Below are positions 35,240-44,996 of a DNA stretch of 64,000 bases, piece by piece. The translations under genes and the position numbers were made by a program. The notes below the pieces were generated by a model, which was not told the DNA's origin, ran no database searches, and saw only the letters and a list, made by a program, of their open reading frames with translations. The first letter of the stretch is position 1; every line of letters begins with the position of its first letter. Origin of the DNA: Actinokineospora spheciospongiae (GTDB lineage: Bacteria > Actinomycetota > Actinomycetes > Mycobacteriales > Pseudonocardiaceae); assembly GCF_000564855.1 (NCBI RefSeq), contig NZ_AYXG01000109.1, positions 1-64,000 of the forward strand, read 5' to 3'.

Positions 35240-37230
35240 TCGCAGTGTTCAGCACGGTCCTCATCGCCAACCGCGGCGAGATCGCGGTCCGGGTGATCGC
35301 CACCCTCCGCCGCCTCGGCATCCGCTCGGTCGCGGTCCACAGCGACGCCGACGCGTCCGCCCGGCACGTCCGCGAAGCCGACGAAGCCGTCCACATCGGA
35401 CCGGCCGCCGCCCGCGACAGCTACCTGTCCACCGAGAAGGTCATCGCCGCCGCCCGGCTGACCGGCGCCGAGGCCGTCCACCCCGGCTACGGCTTCCTCG
35501 CCGAGAACGCCGCCTTCGCCCGCGCCTGCGCCGACGCCGGACTGGTCTTCATCGGCCCGCCCCCCGGCGCCATCGAGGCCATGGGCGACAAGATCCGCGC
35601 CAAGCTCACCGTCACCGCCGCGGGCGTCCCGGTCGTGCCCGGCCGCACCGAACCCGGCATGACCGACGACGACCTGGTCGCCGCCGCGACCGAGGTCGGC
35701 TACCCGGTGCTGCTCAAACCGTCCGCGGGCGGCGGCGGCAAGGGCATGCGGCTCGTCGAGACCGCCGCCGGGCTCACCGCCGCCATCGAGTCGGCCCGGC
35801 GCGAGGCCCGCGGCTCCTTCGGCGACGACACGCTCCTGGTGGAGCGGTTCGTGCAGCGCCCCCGGCACATCGAGATCCAGGTCCTCGCCGACACCCACGG
35901 CGGCGCCATCCACCTCGGCGAACGCGAGTGCAGCCTCCAGCGGCGACACCAGAAGATCATCGAAGAGGCGCCCTCCCCGCTGCTCGACCCCGCAACCCGC
36001 GCCCGCATGGGCCGGGCCGCCGTCGACGCCGCCAAGGCCGTCGACTACACCGGCGCGGGCACCGTCGAGTTCATCGTCTCCGCCGACCGGCCCGACGAGT
36101 TCTTCTTCATGGAGATGAACACCCGCCTGCAGGTCGAACACCCCGTCACCGAACTGGTCACCGGCCTCGACCTGGTCGAACAGCAGCTCCGCGTCGCCGC
36201 CGGGCAACCCCTGGCCCTCACCCAGGACGAGGTCGGGCTCCACGGCCACGCCATCGAGGCCCGCGTCTACGCCGAAGACCCCGCCGCCGGGTTCCTCCCC
36301 ACCGGCGGCACCGTCCTGCACCTGCGCGAACCCACCGCCGAGTGGGCCAGGGTCGACTCCGGCCTGCGCGTCGGCACCGTCGTCGGCTCCGACTACGACC
36401 CCATGCTCGCCAAGGTCATCGCCCACGGCGCCGACCGCACCGAAGCCCTGGCCCGGCTCTCCTCGGCCCTGGCGGACACGGTGGTCCTCGGCGTCGGCAC
36501 CAACACCACCTTCCTGCGCGCCCTCCTCGCCGACGAGGACGTGCGCGCGGGCAGGCTCGACACCCAACTCGTCGAGCGCTCACTCGACCGGCTCACCGGA
36601 ACCGCCGAAGCCCCGGACGAGGTTTTCGCCGCGGCGGCGCTCGACCGGCTGCTCTCCCTGCAACCGGTCGGCGCCGCGATCGACCCGTGGGACGTCCCCA
36701 ACGGCTGGCGACTCGGCCGCCCCGCCCCCCTTGCCCTGCGCCTGACCTGCGGCGACCGCACCGAAGCCGTGCGCGTCACCGGCACCCCGACCGCCGCCGA
36801 GGTCACCGTCGGCGACGGCGGACCGGTGCGCGCCTCGGCGTCCCACGCAGACGACTCGCTTCGCGTCACCCTGGGCGGCCGGGTCACCCGCCACACCCGC
36901 GCCCTGTCCGGGAACACCCTGTGGCTGGCCTCCGCCGGGCACACCTGGGCCGTCACCGAGCACTCCGCGCTCGACGGCGACCGGGGGACCACCGCCGCGG
37001 GCGGCCCCGTCACCAGCCCCATGCCCGGCACCGTCCTCGTGGTGAAGGTCGCGGCGGGCGAGCACGTGGTGGCCGGACAGCCCCTGCTCGTCGTCGAGGC
37101 CATGAAGATGGAGCACACCGTCACCGCCAAGACCGACGGCGTCGTCACCGAACTGCCCGTCCGGCCCGGCCAACAGGTCGCGCTGGACCAAACCCTGGCC
37201 GTGGTCACCCCACCGGAGGACGAGCGATGA
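35236..37230 (+). CDS. Acyl-CoA carboxylase alpha subunit (biotin carboxylase-BCCP, AccA1 type)
   Basis: A 664-aa protein. The biotin carboxylase domain begins [16 protein letters not shown] and shows the ATP-grasp glycine loop [11 protein letters not shown] (about 157), HIEIQVLAD, and [14 protein letters not shown] (about 293). A linker/BT region (about 455-585) leads to a C-terminal biotinyl domain with the biotinylation site [10 protein letters not shown] (about 620). The GTG at 35236 overlaps the accD stop; GTG 35245 would give the more usual N-terminus and is equally possible. The acyl-CoA dehydrogenase gene overlaps its stop (ATGA). Confidence 0.95.
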   Translation: MIAVFSTVLIANRGEIAVRVIATLRRLGIRSVAVHSDADASARHVREADEAVHIGPAAARDSYLSTEKVIAAARLTGAEAVHPGYGFLAENAAFARACADAGLVFIGPPPGAIEAMGDKIRAKLTVTAAGVPVVPGRTEPGMTDDDLVAAATEVGYPVLLKPSAGGGGKGMRLVETAAGLTAAIESARREARGSFGDDTLLVERFVQRPRHIEIQVLADTHGGAIHLGERECSLQRRHQKIIEEAPSPLLDPATRARMGRAAVDAAKAVDYTGAGTVEFIVSADRPDEFFFMEMNTRLQVEHPVTELVTGLDLVEQQLRVAAGQPLALTQDEVGLHGHAIEARVYAEDPAAGFLPTGGTVLHLREPTAEWARVDSGLRVGTVVGSDYDPMLAKVIAHGADRTEALARLSSALADTVVLGVGTNTTFLRALLADEDVRAGRLDTQLVERSLDRLTGTAEAPDEVFAAAALDRLLSLQPVGAAIDPWDVPNGWRLGRPAPLALRLTCGDRTEAVRVTGTPTAAEVTVGDGGPVRASASHADDSLRVTLGGRVTRHTRALSGNTLWLASAGHTWAVTEHSALDGDRGTTAAGGPVTSPMPGTVLVVKVAAGEHVVAGQPLLVVEAMKMEHTVTAKTDGVVTELPVRPGQQVALDQTLAVVTPPEDER

Positions 37231-38384
37231 TCGACCTGAGCGTTGACGAGGAGCACGACGCCCTGCGCGCGACCGTGCGCGAGTTCGCCCGCGAGGAGGT
37301 CGCCCCGGTCATCGGCGACCTCTACGAGCGCGAGGAGTTCCCGTACGCGCTCGTGGCCAAGATGGGCGAGATGGGCCTGTTCGGCCTCCCCATCCCCGAG
37401 GAGCACGGCGGCATGGGCGGCGACTACTTCGCCCTGTGCCTGGCCCTGGAAGAACTCGCCCGCGTCGACTCGTCCGTGGCGATCACCCTGGAGGCGGGCG
37501 TGTCGCTGGGCGCCATGCCGCTGTACCGCTTCGGCACCGCCGAGCAGAAGGAACGCTGGCTGCCCCCTCTGGCGGCGGGAACCGCCCTCGGCGCGTTCGG
37601 CCTCACCGAACCGGGCGGCGGCTCCGACGCGGGCGCCACCAAGACCCGCGCCGTCCGCGACGGCGACTCGTGGGTGGTCAACGGGTCCAAGTCGTTCATC
37701 ACCAACTCCGGCACCGACATCACCAGCCTGGTCACCGCCACCGCCGTCACCGGCACGGACGACAACGGCCGCAAGCGCATCTCGGCCATCATCATCCCCT
37801 CCGGCACCCCCGGTTTCGAGGTCTCGCGCAAGTACTCCAAGGTCGGCTGGAACGCCTCCGACACCCGCGGCCTGTCCTTCACCGACGTCCGCGTCCCCGC
37901 CGAAAACCTCCTCGGCACCGAAGGCCGCGGCTACGCCCAATTCCTGTCCACACTGGACGAAGGCAGGGTGGCGATCGCCGCCCTCTCGGTCGGCCTGGCC
38001 CAAGGCTGCGTCGACGAATCACTGACCTACGCCGCCGAACGGTCCGCGTTCGGCCACAACATCGGCTCCTACCAGGCCATCCAGTTCAAGATCGCCGACA
38101 TGGAGGTCCGCACCCACACCGCCCGCCTCGCCTACTACGCCGCGGCCTCGAAGATGCTGCGCGGCCAACCGTTCAAGAAGGAAGCGGCCATCGCCAAACT
38201 GGTCGCCTCCAACGCGGCCATGGACAACGCCCGCGACGCCACGCAGATCTTCGGCGGCTACGGCTTCATGAACGAGTACCCGGTGGGGCGGTTCTACCGG
38301 GACGCGAAGATCCTGGAAATCGGCGAGGGCACGAGCGAGGTGCAGCGCATGCTGATCGCCCGCGAACTGGGGTTGGCGGGCTGA
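37227..38384 (+). CDS. Acyl-CoA dehydrogenase of the acc operon
   Basis: A 385-aa FAD enzyme with the family's blocks: [13 protein letters not shown] (about 124-136), the FAD-binding [12 protein letters not shown] (about 150), [21 protein letters not shown] (in two pieces, about 272) and [20 protein letters not shown] (in two pieces, about 345), and the C-terminal Glu segment [13 protein letters not shown] (about 362). The gene pairing with AccD1/AccA1 and the BkaR-like regulator suggests an isovaleryl/branched-chain acyl-CoA dehydrogenase (FadE19-like). Coupled to accA by ATGA. Last gene of the operon. Confidence 0.93.
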   Translation: MIDLSVDEEHDALRATVREFAREEVAPVIGDLYEREEFPYALVAKMGEMGLFGLPIPEEHGGMGGDYFALCLALEELARVDSSVAITLEAGVSLGAMPLYRFGTAEQKERWLPPLAAGTALGAFGLTEPGGGSDAGATKTRAVRDGDSWVVNGSKSFITNSGTDITSLVTATAVTGTDDNGRKRISAIIIPSGTPGFEVSRKYSKVGWNASDTRGLSFTDVRVPAENLLGTEGRGYAQFLSTLDEGRVAIAALSVGLAQGCVDESLTYAAERSAFGHNIGSYQAIQFKIADMEVRTHTARLAYYAAASKMLRGQPFKKEAAIAKLVASNAAMDNARDATQIFGGYGFMNEYPVGRFYRDAKILEIGEGTSEVQRMLIARELGLAG

Positions 38385-38708
38385 CCGGGTGACAGCTCCG
38401 TGGGTCCACTTCGGTGGCCTGCGGAGCCGCCGATCCGCCACCCGGCCCGTGGCTCGTCACCCGGCCCGGGTGGCTCGCTGGCTTGTCCCCCCGGCCCAGT
38501 GGCACGCCGCGCGACTCATCGGACTGCCGCACGTTCCCGCACTCTGACCGGCCTGGCACCCGCGACAGGCCGTTCGGCCTGAAACCCCGAAACTGCGCCC
38601 AGGCGATGCGAAAAACCGCTCCCGCAACGATTCCCCCAACCTCGCCACCAGACCCCACCCGGCGCGCCACCGCCGCGCAGGCCGGCCAGGCGCGCCCGTC
38701 GAGCCGGG
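38385..38708. other. Non-coding gap after the acc operon
   Basis: A 324-bp gap between convergent genes. It holds GC-rich partial inverted repeats around 38400-38480 (several CCACCCGG/CCGGGTGG pieces) that may end transcription. No gene is recognisable; short frames here have no ribosome site or family match. Confidence 0.45.
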
Positions 38709-39683
38709 TCAGTGCGGGCGGGTCCACGCGTAGTCGCGGCGGGTGGCGAATTCGCGGTAGCCCGCGCGGGCGAAGGCCGCGCGCATGGGGTGGTTGGCCT
38801 GGTCGGTGTCGGAGTGGACGCGGGTGGCTCCGGCGGTGGTCAGGGCTCGGGTGCCGGTGGTCAGCAGGTGGTCCACGTGGCCTTGGCCGCGGAAGGGTTG
38901 GGCCACGCCGATCTCGGCGAGGACGGGGTGGTCGCCGTCGATGAGGGCGGGGACGACGTAGCCTGCGGGGTGGCCGTCTGGGGTGAAGCCGATGGTGAAC
39001 CAGGTGGGGTCGCCGGGGTAGGCGAAGCACTTGTGCAGGCGGTCGGCGGCTTCGGCGGTGCGGCCCCGGGTGGCTCGGGCGCGGCTGGAGTGGTGGTCCA
39101 GGGTGCCGTCGCCGACCTGGGCGAACAGGGTCATCAGGGTGTCCTCGTCCACGTGGCGGGCCTGGCGGAGTTCCAGGGGGGTCCGGGGCCGCGTTCTCCT
39201 CTTCGATACGGGAGAGGGGCCGGCGGGGTGGATCGGGGACAACTTTTGCGGTTGTTCACCCGATCGTGTCGCCAGTGGGCTGGTCGGGGTCCATTCCACG
39301 CGGACCCGGTCCACCGCGGGGGTGAAGCCCGCTGCGTGCAGGACGTCGGGGATGACGGGGTCGGGGGTGGTGTCGTCGGGGGTGACCACGTTGCACTCGG
39401 CGGTGGGGATGTCGAGGGCCCGGCGGCTGTGGGTGATCAGCTCCACCGCGGCGGTCGGGTCGGGGGTGGCGAGGAGGTCGAGCATGTGGGGGTGGGTGGC
39501 GCCGATCGGGGCCCACCAGGCCAGGGCGGCGGTGACCTCCCCGGCCTCCTCCGCCAGCCAGCACCACTCCAGGCGGTTGAGGCCGGTGCCGAGGCCGTGG
39601 GTGATCATCCGGCGCCAGGCTTCCGCGTCGGGTCTGTGCGAACACAGGGTGGTCAGTTCCGACTCGTCGCGCAGGGGTCTCAT
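38709..39683 (-). CDS. Two-domain GNAT acetyltransferase
   Basis: A 324-aa protein with two GNAT-like halves; only the C-terminal one has the acetyl-CoA motif (EIGVAQPFRGQGHVDHLLTTG, about 255-275, seen as V/I-x-x-x-R/Q-x-x-G-x-G). Between them (about 135-170) lies a Pro/Lys/Arg-rich stretch (GEQPQKLSPIHPAGPSPVSK), coded by DNA unlike the rest, at the domain junction. The ATG at 39683 overlaps the stop of the upstream DUF574 gene (TGATG), so the two are coupled. Substrate unknown. Confidence 0.8.
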   Translation of the reverse strand: MRPLRDESELTTLCSHRPDAEAWRRMITHGLGTGLNRLEWCWLAEEAGEVTAALAWWAPIGATHPHMLDLLATPDPTAAVELITHSRRALDIPTAECNVVTPDDTTPDPVIPDVLHAAGFTPAVDRVRVEWTPTSPLATRSGEQPQKLSPIHPAGPSPVSKRRTRPRTPLELRQARHVDEDTLMTLFAQVGDGTLDHHSSRARATRGRTAEAADRLHKCFAYPGDPTWFTIGFTPDGHPAGYVVPALIDGDHPVLAEIGVAQPFRGQGHVDHLLTTGTRALTTAGATRVHSDTDQANHPMRAAFARAGYREFATRRDYAWTRPH

Positions 39684-40447
39684 CAGCGGCGGCCGACCAC
39701 CGCGTAGATCAGGGACTCGCGCGGGTCGCCGTCGCCGGGGGCGGTGTCCGGGTGCCACTGGGGGGTCCACACCACGCCTGGTTCGACCAGGTCCAGGCCG
39801 TCGATCAGGGCTTCGACCTGGGCTCGGTCGCGGGAGACGCTGGCGCTGCCGGTTTCGTCGTAGAGGCGGACGGCGCTGTCGTTGTTGGGGTGGCGGGCGT
39901 CGCGGGTGCCGTGGGTGATGGCCAGGAAGCTGCCGGGGGCCATCGCCTCGACGTAGCGGCGGATGGCGGGCATCGGGTCGGGGACGAAGTGCAGCACCGA
40001 CACCATCAGCACCGCGATCGGCTGCTCCAGGTCGAGCAGCCTGCGCGCCGCCGCTGAGCCGAGGACGGCGTCCGGGTCGAGCATGTCGGCGAGGACCACC
40101 TCGGCCCGGGGGCAGCCCGCGAGTTCGACCTCGCTGTGCGCGACCGCGATCGGGTCGAGGTCCACGTACAGCACCCGCGCGTCCGGGACCGCCTCGTGCA
40201 CGTTGCCCACGGTGGGGATGCCCGACCCGAGGTCGAGGAACTGGGTGATGCCCCGGGCCCGGAAGTACCGGACCGCGCGGCGCAGGAAGTCGCGGTTCTC
40301 CCTGGCGGCGGACCGGGCCTCGGGCATGGCCGCGACGATCCGCTCGGCGAAGCGGCGGTCGGTTTCGAAGTTGCAGGCGCCGCCGAGCAGGTAGTCGTAC
40401 ACCCGGGCGGCGCTGGGCCGGTCGGGGTCCGCCGCCGGTCCTGACAA
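39683..40447 (-). CDS. S-adenosylmethionine methyltransferase, DUF574 family, copy 2
   Basis: A 254-aa paralogue of the protein at 28913-29722: RPSAARVYDYLLGGACNF (about 10-27), FLDLGSGIPTVGNVHEAV (about 68) and VLYVDLDPIAVAHS (about 92). I place the start at TTG 40447, because GGGGAGG lies 6 nt upstream and the protein then begins just before the conserved block. The frame runs further upstream but would overlap the divergent promoter. TGATG coupling to the GNAT gene suggests a methyltransferase-acetyltransferase pair acting on one target. Target unknown. Confidence 0.88.
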   Translation of the reverse strand: MSGPAADPDRPSAARVYDYLLGGACNFETDRRFAERIVAAMPEARSAARENRDFLRRAVRYFRARGITQFLDLGSGIPTVGNVHEAVPDARVLYVDLDPIAVAHSEVELAGCPRAEVVLADMLDPDAVLGSAAARRLLDLEQPIAVLMVSVLHFVPDPMPAIRRYVEAMAPGSFLAITHGTRDARHPNNDSAVRLYDETGSASVSRDRAQVEALIDGLDLVEPGVVWTPQWHPDTAPGDGDPRESLIYAVVGRR

Positions 40448-40491
40448 TGTGTACCTCCCCGGTGACCCTCCGCCCGCATGGATACTAGTGG

Positions 40492-41580
40492 GTGAACCGA
40501 ACGTGGGGAGCGGCAGTGGCGTCGGGACTGGCAGCGGCACCGGATTGGGTGTCCTCGGCCACCGCGAACGTGGTGGCGAAGGTGTTCCGGGGCGGGCTGG
40601 CCGACCTCCGGCCGATGCCGCGCGCCCTGGTCGACCGCGGTCGCACCCGCGCGGTGCACCGCTTCACCCCGGCGGGGGCCGGTGACCCGGTGCTGCTGGT
40701 GCCGCCGCTGGCCGCCCCGGCGCTGTGCTTCGACCTGCGCCGCGGGTGCAGCCTGGCCGAGCACCTGGTGGACCGGGGGCGCTCGGTGTACCTGGTGGAC
40801 TACGGGCAGGTGAGCTTCGCCGACCGCGGCCTGGGCCTGGAGCACTGGGTCGACGACGTGCTGCCGCGCTCGATCGAGGCGGTCAGCCGGGACGCGGGCG
40901 GGCGGCCGGTGCACCTGGTGGCCTGGTGCCTGGGCGGCATCCTGTCCCTGCTCACCGCCGCCGACCGGCACGACCTGCCGATCGCCTCGCTGACCACGAT
41001 CGCCGCGCCGATCGACATGACCGCCATCCCGCTGGTCGCCCCGATCAAACCGCTGGCGGACCTGACCAACGGCTGGATTCTCACCCCGGCCTACCGGCTG
41101 CTGGGCGGGGCGCCGCGGGCACTGGTGAAGAAGGCGTTCCAGATCTCGGCCATCGACAAGGTGGTCACCAAGCCGTACGCGATCCTGCGCAACCTCGACG
41201 ACGCGGACTTCCTGGCGCAACTGGAGGCGGTGGACCGGTTCACCGACAACATGATCGCCTACCCCGGTCGCACCTTCGGCCAGATCTACCACCGCTTCTT
41301 CCGCGCGAACGACCTCGCGGGCGGTGAGCTGGACCTCGGCGGCCGCCGCATCGCGCTGCGCGAGGTGTCGGTGCCGGTGCTGGTGGTCGCCGGGGACAGC
41401 GACGCCATCGCCCCCGCGCGGGCGGTCCGGCACCTGGTGGACGTGCTCGGCGGGGCCCCGGAGGTCACCTTCCACACCTGCCCCGGCGGGCACCTGGGCG
41501 TGCTGGCCGGTCGCGCCGCCCGGGCCACCACGTGGCGGCACGTCGACGACTTCCTGGCCAGGCACAACCCGATCGACTGA
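40492..41580 (+). CDS. PhaC-like alpha/beta hydrolase with a Cys nucleophile
   Basis: A 362-aa protein of the polyhydroxyalkanoate-synthase-like group. The nucleophile elbow reads AWCLGG (Cys near 144) in place of the Ser lipase box, as in PHA synthases; Asp in GDSDAIAP (about 300) and His in GGHLG (about 333) complete a triad. The DPVLLVPPLAAP segment (about 63) and Tyr/Asp-rich LVDYGQ (about 102) fit class III PhaC-like enzymes. It lacks the length and phasin/PhaE partner of a standard PHA locus, so an acyltransfer role on another substrate is possible. GTG start at 40492, likely leaderless. Confidence 0.82.
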   Translation: MNRTWGAAVASGLAAAPDWVSSATANVVAKVFRGGLADLRPMPRALVDRGRTRAVHRFTPAGAGDPVLLVPPLAAPALCFDLRRGCSLAEHLVDRGRSVYLVDYGQVSFADRGLGLEHWVDDVLPRSIEAVSRDAGGRPVHLVAWCLGGILSLLTAADRHDLPIASLTTIAAPIDMTAIPLVAPIKPLADLTNGWILTPAYRLLGGAPRALVKKAFQISAIDKVVTKPYAILRNLDDADFLAQLEAVDRFTDNMIAYPGRTFGQIYHRFFRANDLAGGELDLGGRRIALREVSVPVLVVAGDSDAIAPARAVRHLVDVLGGAPEVTFHTCPGGHLGVLAGRAARATTWRHVDDFLARHNPID

Positions 41581-41593
41581 GCGGTCGCGCGGT

Positions 41594-43606
41594 TCAGGAC
41601 CGGTCGCCCACCAGCGCAGGCGAACCCGCCCAGTGCACGCCGCCCGCGCGGTCCAGCGGCCGCTCGTGCCCGCGCAGGAACCCGTCGACGATCGTGGCCA
41701 CCAGGTCGGGGCGGTCGTGCATCACGTAGTGCGTGGCGCCGTCGATCCGCACGTGCCGGGCGTTGGGGAAGGCCGCGGCGGACTGCTCGAACCGCTCCGG
41801 TGAGGCCACCGTGTCCAGCTCGGAACCGACGAACAGCATCGGCGTGCGGATCGACCCGGCGTCGGCCAGGGAGTCGTGCGCCCAGAAGTCCAGGAGCTGG
41901 CGGGCGTAGTTGACCAGCGCCTCCGGCGAGCGGAACGGGTGGCGCAGCTCCTCGGCGAGGGTCGTGTTGGGCAGGGCGAGCACCTGCGCGGCCAGCTCGT
42001 GCGGGTCGGCGGACGGGTCGAACTCCTCGCGCATCCCGAACATGCGCAGCATCGACCGCGCCAACTGCGGCTGCCCGCCGACCATCCGGCACAGCGCCTC
42101 CAGGTTGCGCTCGTACGGGGTGTCCGGGTCGCCGACGCGCCCGGTGGCCCGGAACGAGCCGTTGAGCAGCACCATCGACCGCACCGCCCCCGGTCGGCGG
42201 CGGGCGAACTCGACGGCCACCTTCGGGCCGGTGCACCAGCCGAGCAGGTCGCACTCCTCGACGCCCTCGTGCCGCAGCACCTCCGCCAGGTCGTTCACCT
42301 GGTCGCCCAGCACCACCGACACCGGCGAGTCGGTGCCCCGCGGCTCCCACAGGACGACCCGGTAGCGGTCGGCGAGCCGGTCCACCAGCCGGTACCAGAA
42401 GCCGGGGCCCTGCCCGAGCGCGTTGAGGACCACCAGCACCGGGCCGTCGCCGCCGCACACCTCGTAGGTCAGCGGCTGCCCGTGCACGTCGATCGTCCGC
42501 CGCCGCGCGCCCATCCGCGTCTCCGCGACGTGCCGGGCGCCCGCGCGCGCCGCCAGGTCCTGGGCGCGGCGCAGCGAGCGCAGCAGCTCCGGGGTCACCG
42601 CCGACTCCGGGCCGCAGCGCGCGGTGGGCCGGAACGTGGTGCGGGCGGTGAAGAACTCCGCGAACGCGCCCAGCCGCGCCTCGAACAGCCGGTCCACCGC
42701 GGTCAGGTCGGCCCGGTCGGCCACGGCGGTGATCGGGATGTCGTAGGCCTCGCCGACCTGGTCGACGAGCTTCTCCACGGCCAGGTTCGACGGCGCCAGC
42801 GCGTTGTGCACCCCGCCGGGGGGTTCGTTGCGCGCCAGGCACAGCAGGGCGTCGGCCGCCGCCCCCACCTCGATCAGCCCCAGCGAGCCGCCGCCCGGCG
42901 CGAACCAGCGCAGCGGCTGGTGCCCGAAGTACTCCGGCAGCCGCTCCCGCACCTCCCGCACCAGGTCGTGCACCGCGGCGAACAGCGGCACCGCGCCTTC
43001 GCGCACGAACCCCGCCAACCCCAGGTCCTCGCCCACCACCAGCCCGGTGCGGAACGCGCGGTGCTCCACCCCGGCTGCGGCGCAGGCGCCGACGACCTCG
43101 CGCTCCAGCGCCGTGTACCGCTCGGTGACCGGGTCGCCCAGGCCGTCGTCGACCGCCCACGGCTCCTCGGGGACGTGCCCGGCGTCGAGGCCCGCCGCGT
43201 ACCCGGACCCGACGTAGTTCAGCCGCCGCACCCCCAGCGGCCCCAGTTCCTCCAGCAGCCGCCGGGTGCCGACCAGGTCCGCCGCCGCCAACTGCGCCCC
43301 GGACACCTTCGGCGTCCCGGTGACGCACCACACCTCGGCGGTCTCCCAGCCCTCCGGCAGGGCGCGGGCCAGGCCCTCCCCGTACGGCAGGCAGCGCATC
43401 CGCCCGATGTCCACGGCCGGACCCGGCCCGGCGCCGGTCGAGGCGCGCAGCACCCGGCGCACGGCGGCGGTCAGGTCCGCGCGGCCCGGCTGGTCGGTGC
43501 CCCACGGCGCGAAGATCACGTAGTCGTCCGAGGCGGCCAGCCTGCGCGCGGCCAGGTGCGCGCCCAGCAGGACGGCCGATCCGGTGATCAGGACGGTGTC
43601 AGCCAT
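41594..43606 (-). CDS. Fusion of an SDR/thioester-reductase-like domain and an alpha/beta hydrolase
   Basis: A 670-aa protein. Residues about 1-350 form an NAD(P)-binding extended SDR domain (VLITGSAVLLGAHLAARRL, then NYVGSGYAAG and YTALEREV), like the reductases that release thioester-bound chains. Residues about 380-650 form an alpha/beta hydrolase with a Cys nucleophile in LGWCTGPKV (about 457), Asp in GSELDTVASP (about 595) and His in ATHYVMHD (about 625). Its start overlaps the upstream phosphopantetheinyl transferase stop by 8 bp, which ties it to carrier-protein chemistry, yet no carrier, PKS or NRPS gene lies in the window. The fusion is seen; the role is inferred. Confidence 0.82.
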   Translation of the reverse strand: MADTVLITGSAVLLGAHLAARRLAASDDYVIFAPWGTDQPGRADLTAAVRRVLRASTGAGPGPAVDIGRMRCLPYGEGLARALPEGWETAEVWCVTGTPKVSGAQLAAADLVGTRRLLEELGPLGVRRLNYVGSGYAAGLDAGHVPEEPWAVDDGLGDPVTERYTALEREVVGACAAAGVEHRAFRTGLVVGEDLGLAGFVREGAVPLFAAVHDLVREVRERLPEYFGHQPLRWFAPGGGSLGLIEVGAAADALLCLARNEPPGGVHNALAPSNLAVEKLVDQVGEAYDIPITAVADRADLTAVDRLFEARLGAFAEFFTARTTFRPTARCGPESAVTPELLRSLRRAQDLAARAGARHVAETRMGARRRTIDVHGQPLTYEVCGGDGPVLVVLNALGQGPGFWYRLVDRLADRYRVVLWEPRGTDSPVSVVLGDQVNDLAEVLRHEGVEECDLLGWCTGPKVAVEFARRRPGAVRSMVLLNGSFRATGRVGDPDTPYERNLEALCRMVGGQPQLARSMLRMFGMREEFDPSADPHELAAQVLALPNTTLAEELRHPFRSPEALVNYARQLLDFWAHDSLADAGSIRTPMLFVGSELDTVASPERFEQSAAAFPNARHVRIDGATHYVMHDRPDLVATIVDGFLRGHERPLDRAGGVHWAGSPALVGDRS

Positions 43607-44441
43607 GGTTCTCGAACCTCCAACGCGCGAAGACCCCCGGGCCGCCCGCGCCGTCGCGCCCGGTCGGGGTGGGGTGGCGGACGATGCGCAGGTCCGGCGC
43701 CGGGCCGGTGCGCAGCGCGACCGCGAGGATGTGCCGGTCGGTCACCGGCCACTGGGCAAACTGCCAGTGCGCCGGGTCGTCCTCCTCCGGGGCGTCCCCC
43801 GGGGTGCTGACCCGGATCGGGCCGGAGTCCCAGTCGAAGCCGTAGCGCTCGAACGGCACCGACATGCCCAGGCCGCGGGCCTTGCTGTAGGCCTCCTTGA
43901 GCGTCCAGTACCGGAAGAACCGGCCCGGTCGCTCGCCCTCGGGCAGCCCGCGCAGCGCGGCGCACTCGGCCGGGGTGCAGGTGCCGCGGACCAGCAGCGC
44001 CACGTCGGTGTCCCGGTCGGCGACCTCCACGTCCACCCCGCAGGCGATGTCGCGGGTCACCACGCAGGCGATCAGCCGGTCGGTGTGCGACACGTTGAAC
44101 CGCAGCGGCGACGGCGGGTCGGCCACCTCCGGGCGGTCGTGCTCGGTGCGGGCGAACCGCCACTCGTCCGGGTGAACCTCGGGGGAGCACCAGCTCAGGG
44201 CGGTCCGGGCCAGCGCGTGCGCGGCCAGCGCGGTGTGCCGGTCGCGGTCGAACCGGCGGCGGCGCACCCTGGCCCGCTCGTCGTCGGAGATCAGGTCGTG
44301 GCAGGCCGACACCAGGTCCGACAGGGCCAGGGTCTGCGGGTCGAGCACCCACACGTGCGCCTCGTCCGCGCCGATCGCCACCCCGGCCGCCTCGGTGCGG
44401 CGCGGCCGGGCGGGCCGGGCGGGCGGCTGCGGAACGGGCAT
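43599..44441 (-). CDS. 4'-Phosphopantetheinyl transferase (Sfp type)
   Basis: A 280-aa enzyme that loads carrier proteins with the phosphopantetheine arm. The substrate segment LRFNVSHTDRL (about 113), magnesium-binding GVDVE (about 135) and WTLKEAYSKARGLG (about 183) are intact. GGAGGG lies 6 nt before the ATG. It is co-transcribed with the SDR-hydrolase fusion gene, whose start it overlaps. Whether it serves that pathway or carrier proteins genome-wide cannot be told here. Confidence 0.92.
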   Translation of the reverse strand: MPVPQPPARPARPRRTEAAGVAIGADEAHVWVLDPQTLALSDLVSACHDLISDDERARVRRRRFDRDRHTALAAHALARTALSWCSPEVHPDEWRFARTEHDRPEVADPPSPLRFNVSHTDRLIACVVTRDIACGVDVEVADRDTDVALLVRGTCTPAECAALRGLPEGERPGRFFRYWTLKEAYSKARGLGMSVPFERYGFDWDSGPIRVSTPGDAPEEDDPAHWQFAQWPVTDRHILAVALRTGPAPDLRIVRHPTPTGRDGAGGPGVFARWRFENHG

Positions 44442-44582
44442 CGCGGGCCCTCCGGGGGGTCGGGCACTTCGGACCCGCCGATGCTGCGCCGGGGCGACCC
44501 GGTGGCGCCGCTCAACTTTGAGCGGCCCGCCCGCGCCGGTGCGGCGCTAGGGTGTGGTCCAACCGAGCCAGGAGGAGTCGCC

Positions 44583-44990
44583 GTGCCGACCGCGAAGAGC
44601 CAGTTCGACCTCGACGTCTGGGAAGAGGCGGACCAGCCGTACCGGGTGACCGACGGCGCGAAGCTGCTGCACGGGAAGTCCTCGCGCAAGTTCGACGGCG
44701 GCGACATCACCGGCCGCGGCTGGACCGAGATGATCATGGCGCAGACGACCGAGGAGAAGTCCGCCACCTACGTCGGCATCGAGTTCTTCGAGGGCACCGT
44801 GCACGGGCGCGAGGGCACCTTCGTGCTCTCGCACAGCTCCAGCCAGGACCGCGGGCAGCTCAGCTCGCGCTACTTCGTCGTGCCCGGCTCGGGCACCGGT
44901 GGGCTGGCGGGCCTGCGCGGCACCGCCACCATCACCATCACCCCGGACAAGGAGCACTTCTTCGAGCTGGAGTACGAGCTGCCCGGCTGA
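44583..44990 (+). CDS. DUF3224 domain protein
   Basis: A 135-aa protein that matches DUF3224: an antiparallel beta-barrel pattern with KSSRKFDGGDITGRG, YVGIEFFEGTVHGREGTFVL (about 60-80) and the terminal FELEYELPG. AGGAGGAG lies 4-5 nt before the GTG start at 44583. Divergent from the phosphopantetheinyl transferase gene and convergent with the cupin gene (6 bp). Function unknown. Confidence 0.88.
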   Translation: MPTAKSQFDLDVWEEADQPYRVTDGAKLLHGKSSRKFDGGDITGRGWTEMIMAQTTEEKSATYVGIEFFEGTVHGREGTFVLSHSSSQDRGQLSSRYFVVPGSGTGGLAGLRGTATITITPDKEHFFELEYELPG

Positions 44991-44996
44991 GCGGGC

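Noticed and set aside
28913-40447. The two DUF574 genes as possible ends of a duplicated or mobile segment.
   Set aside because: They differ too much and have different partners; multiple divergent paralogues are normal in actinomycetes.
40448-40540. Longer N-terminus of the second DUF574 methyltransferase.
   Set aside because: It would cover the divergent promoter, is Pro/Leu-rich and unlike the family; the TTG at 40447 has a proper ribosome site.
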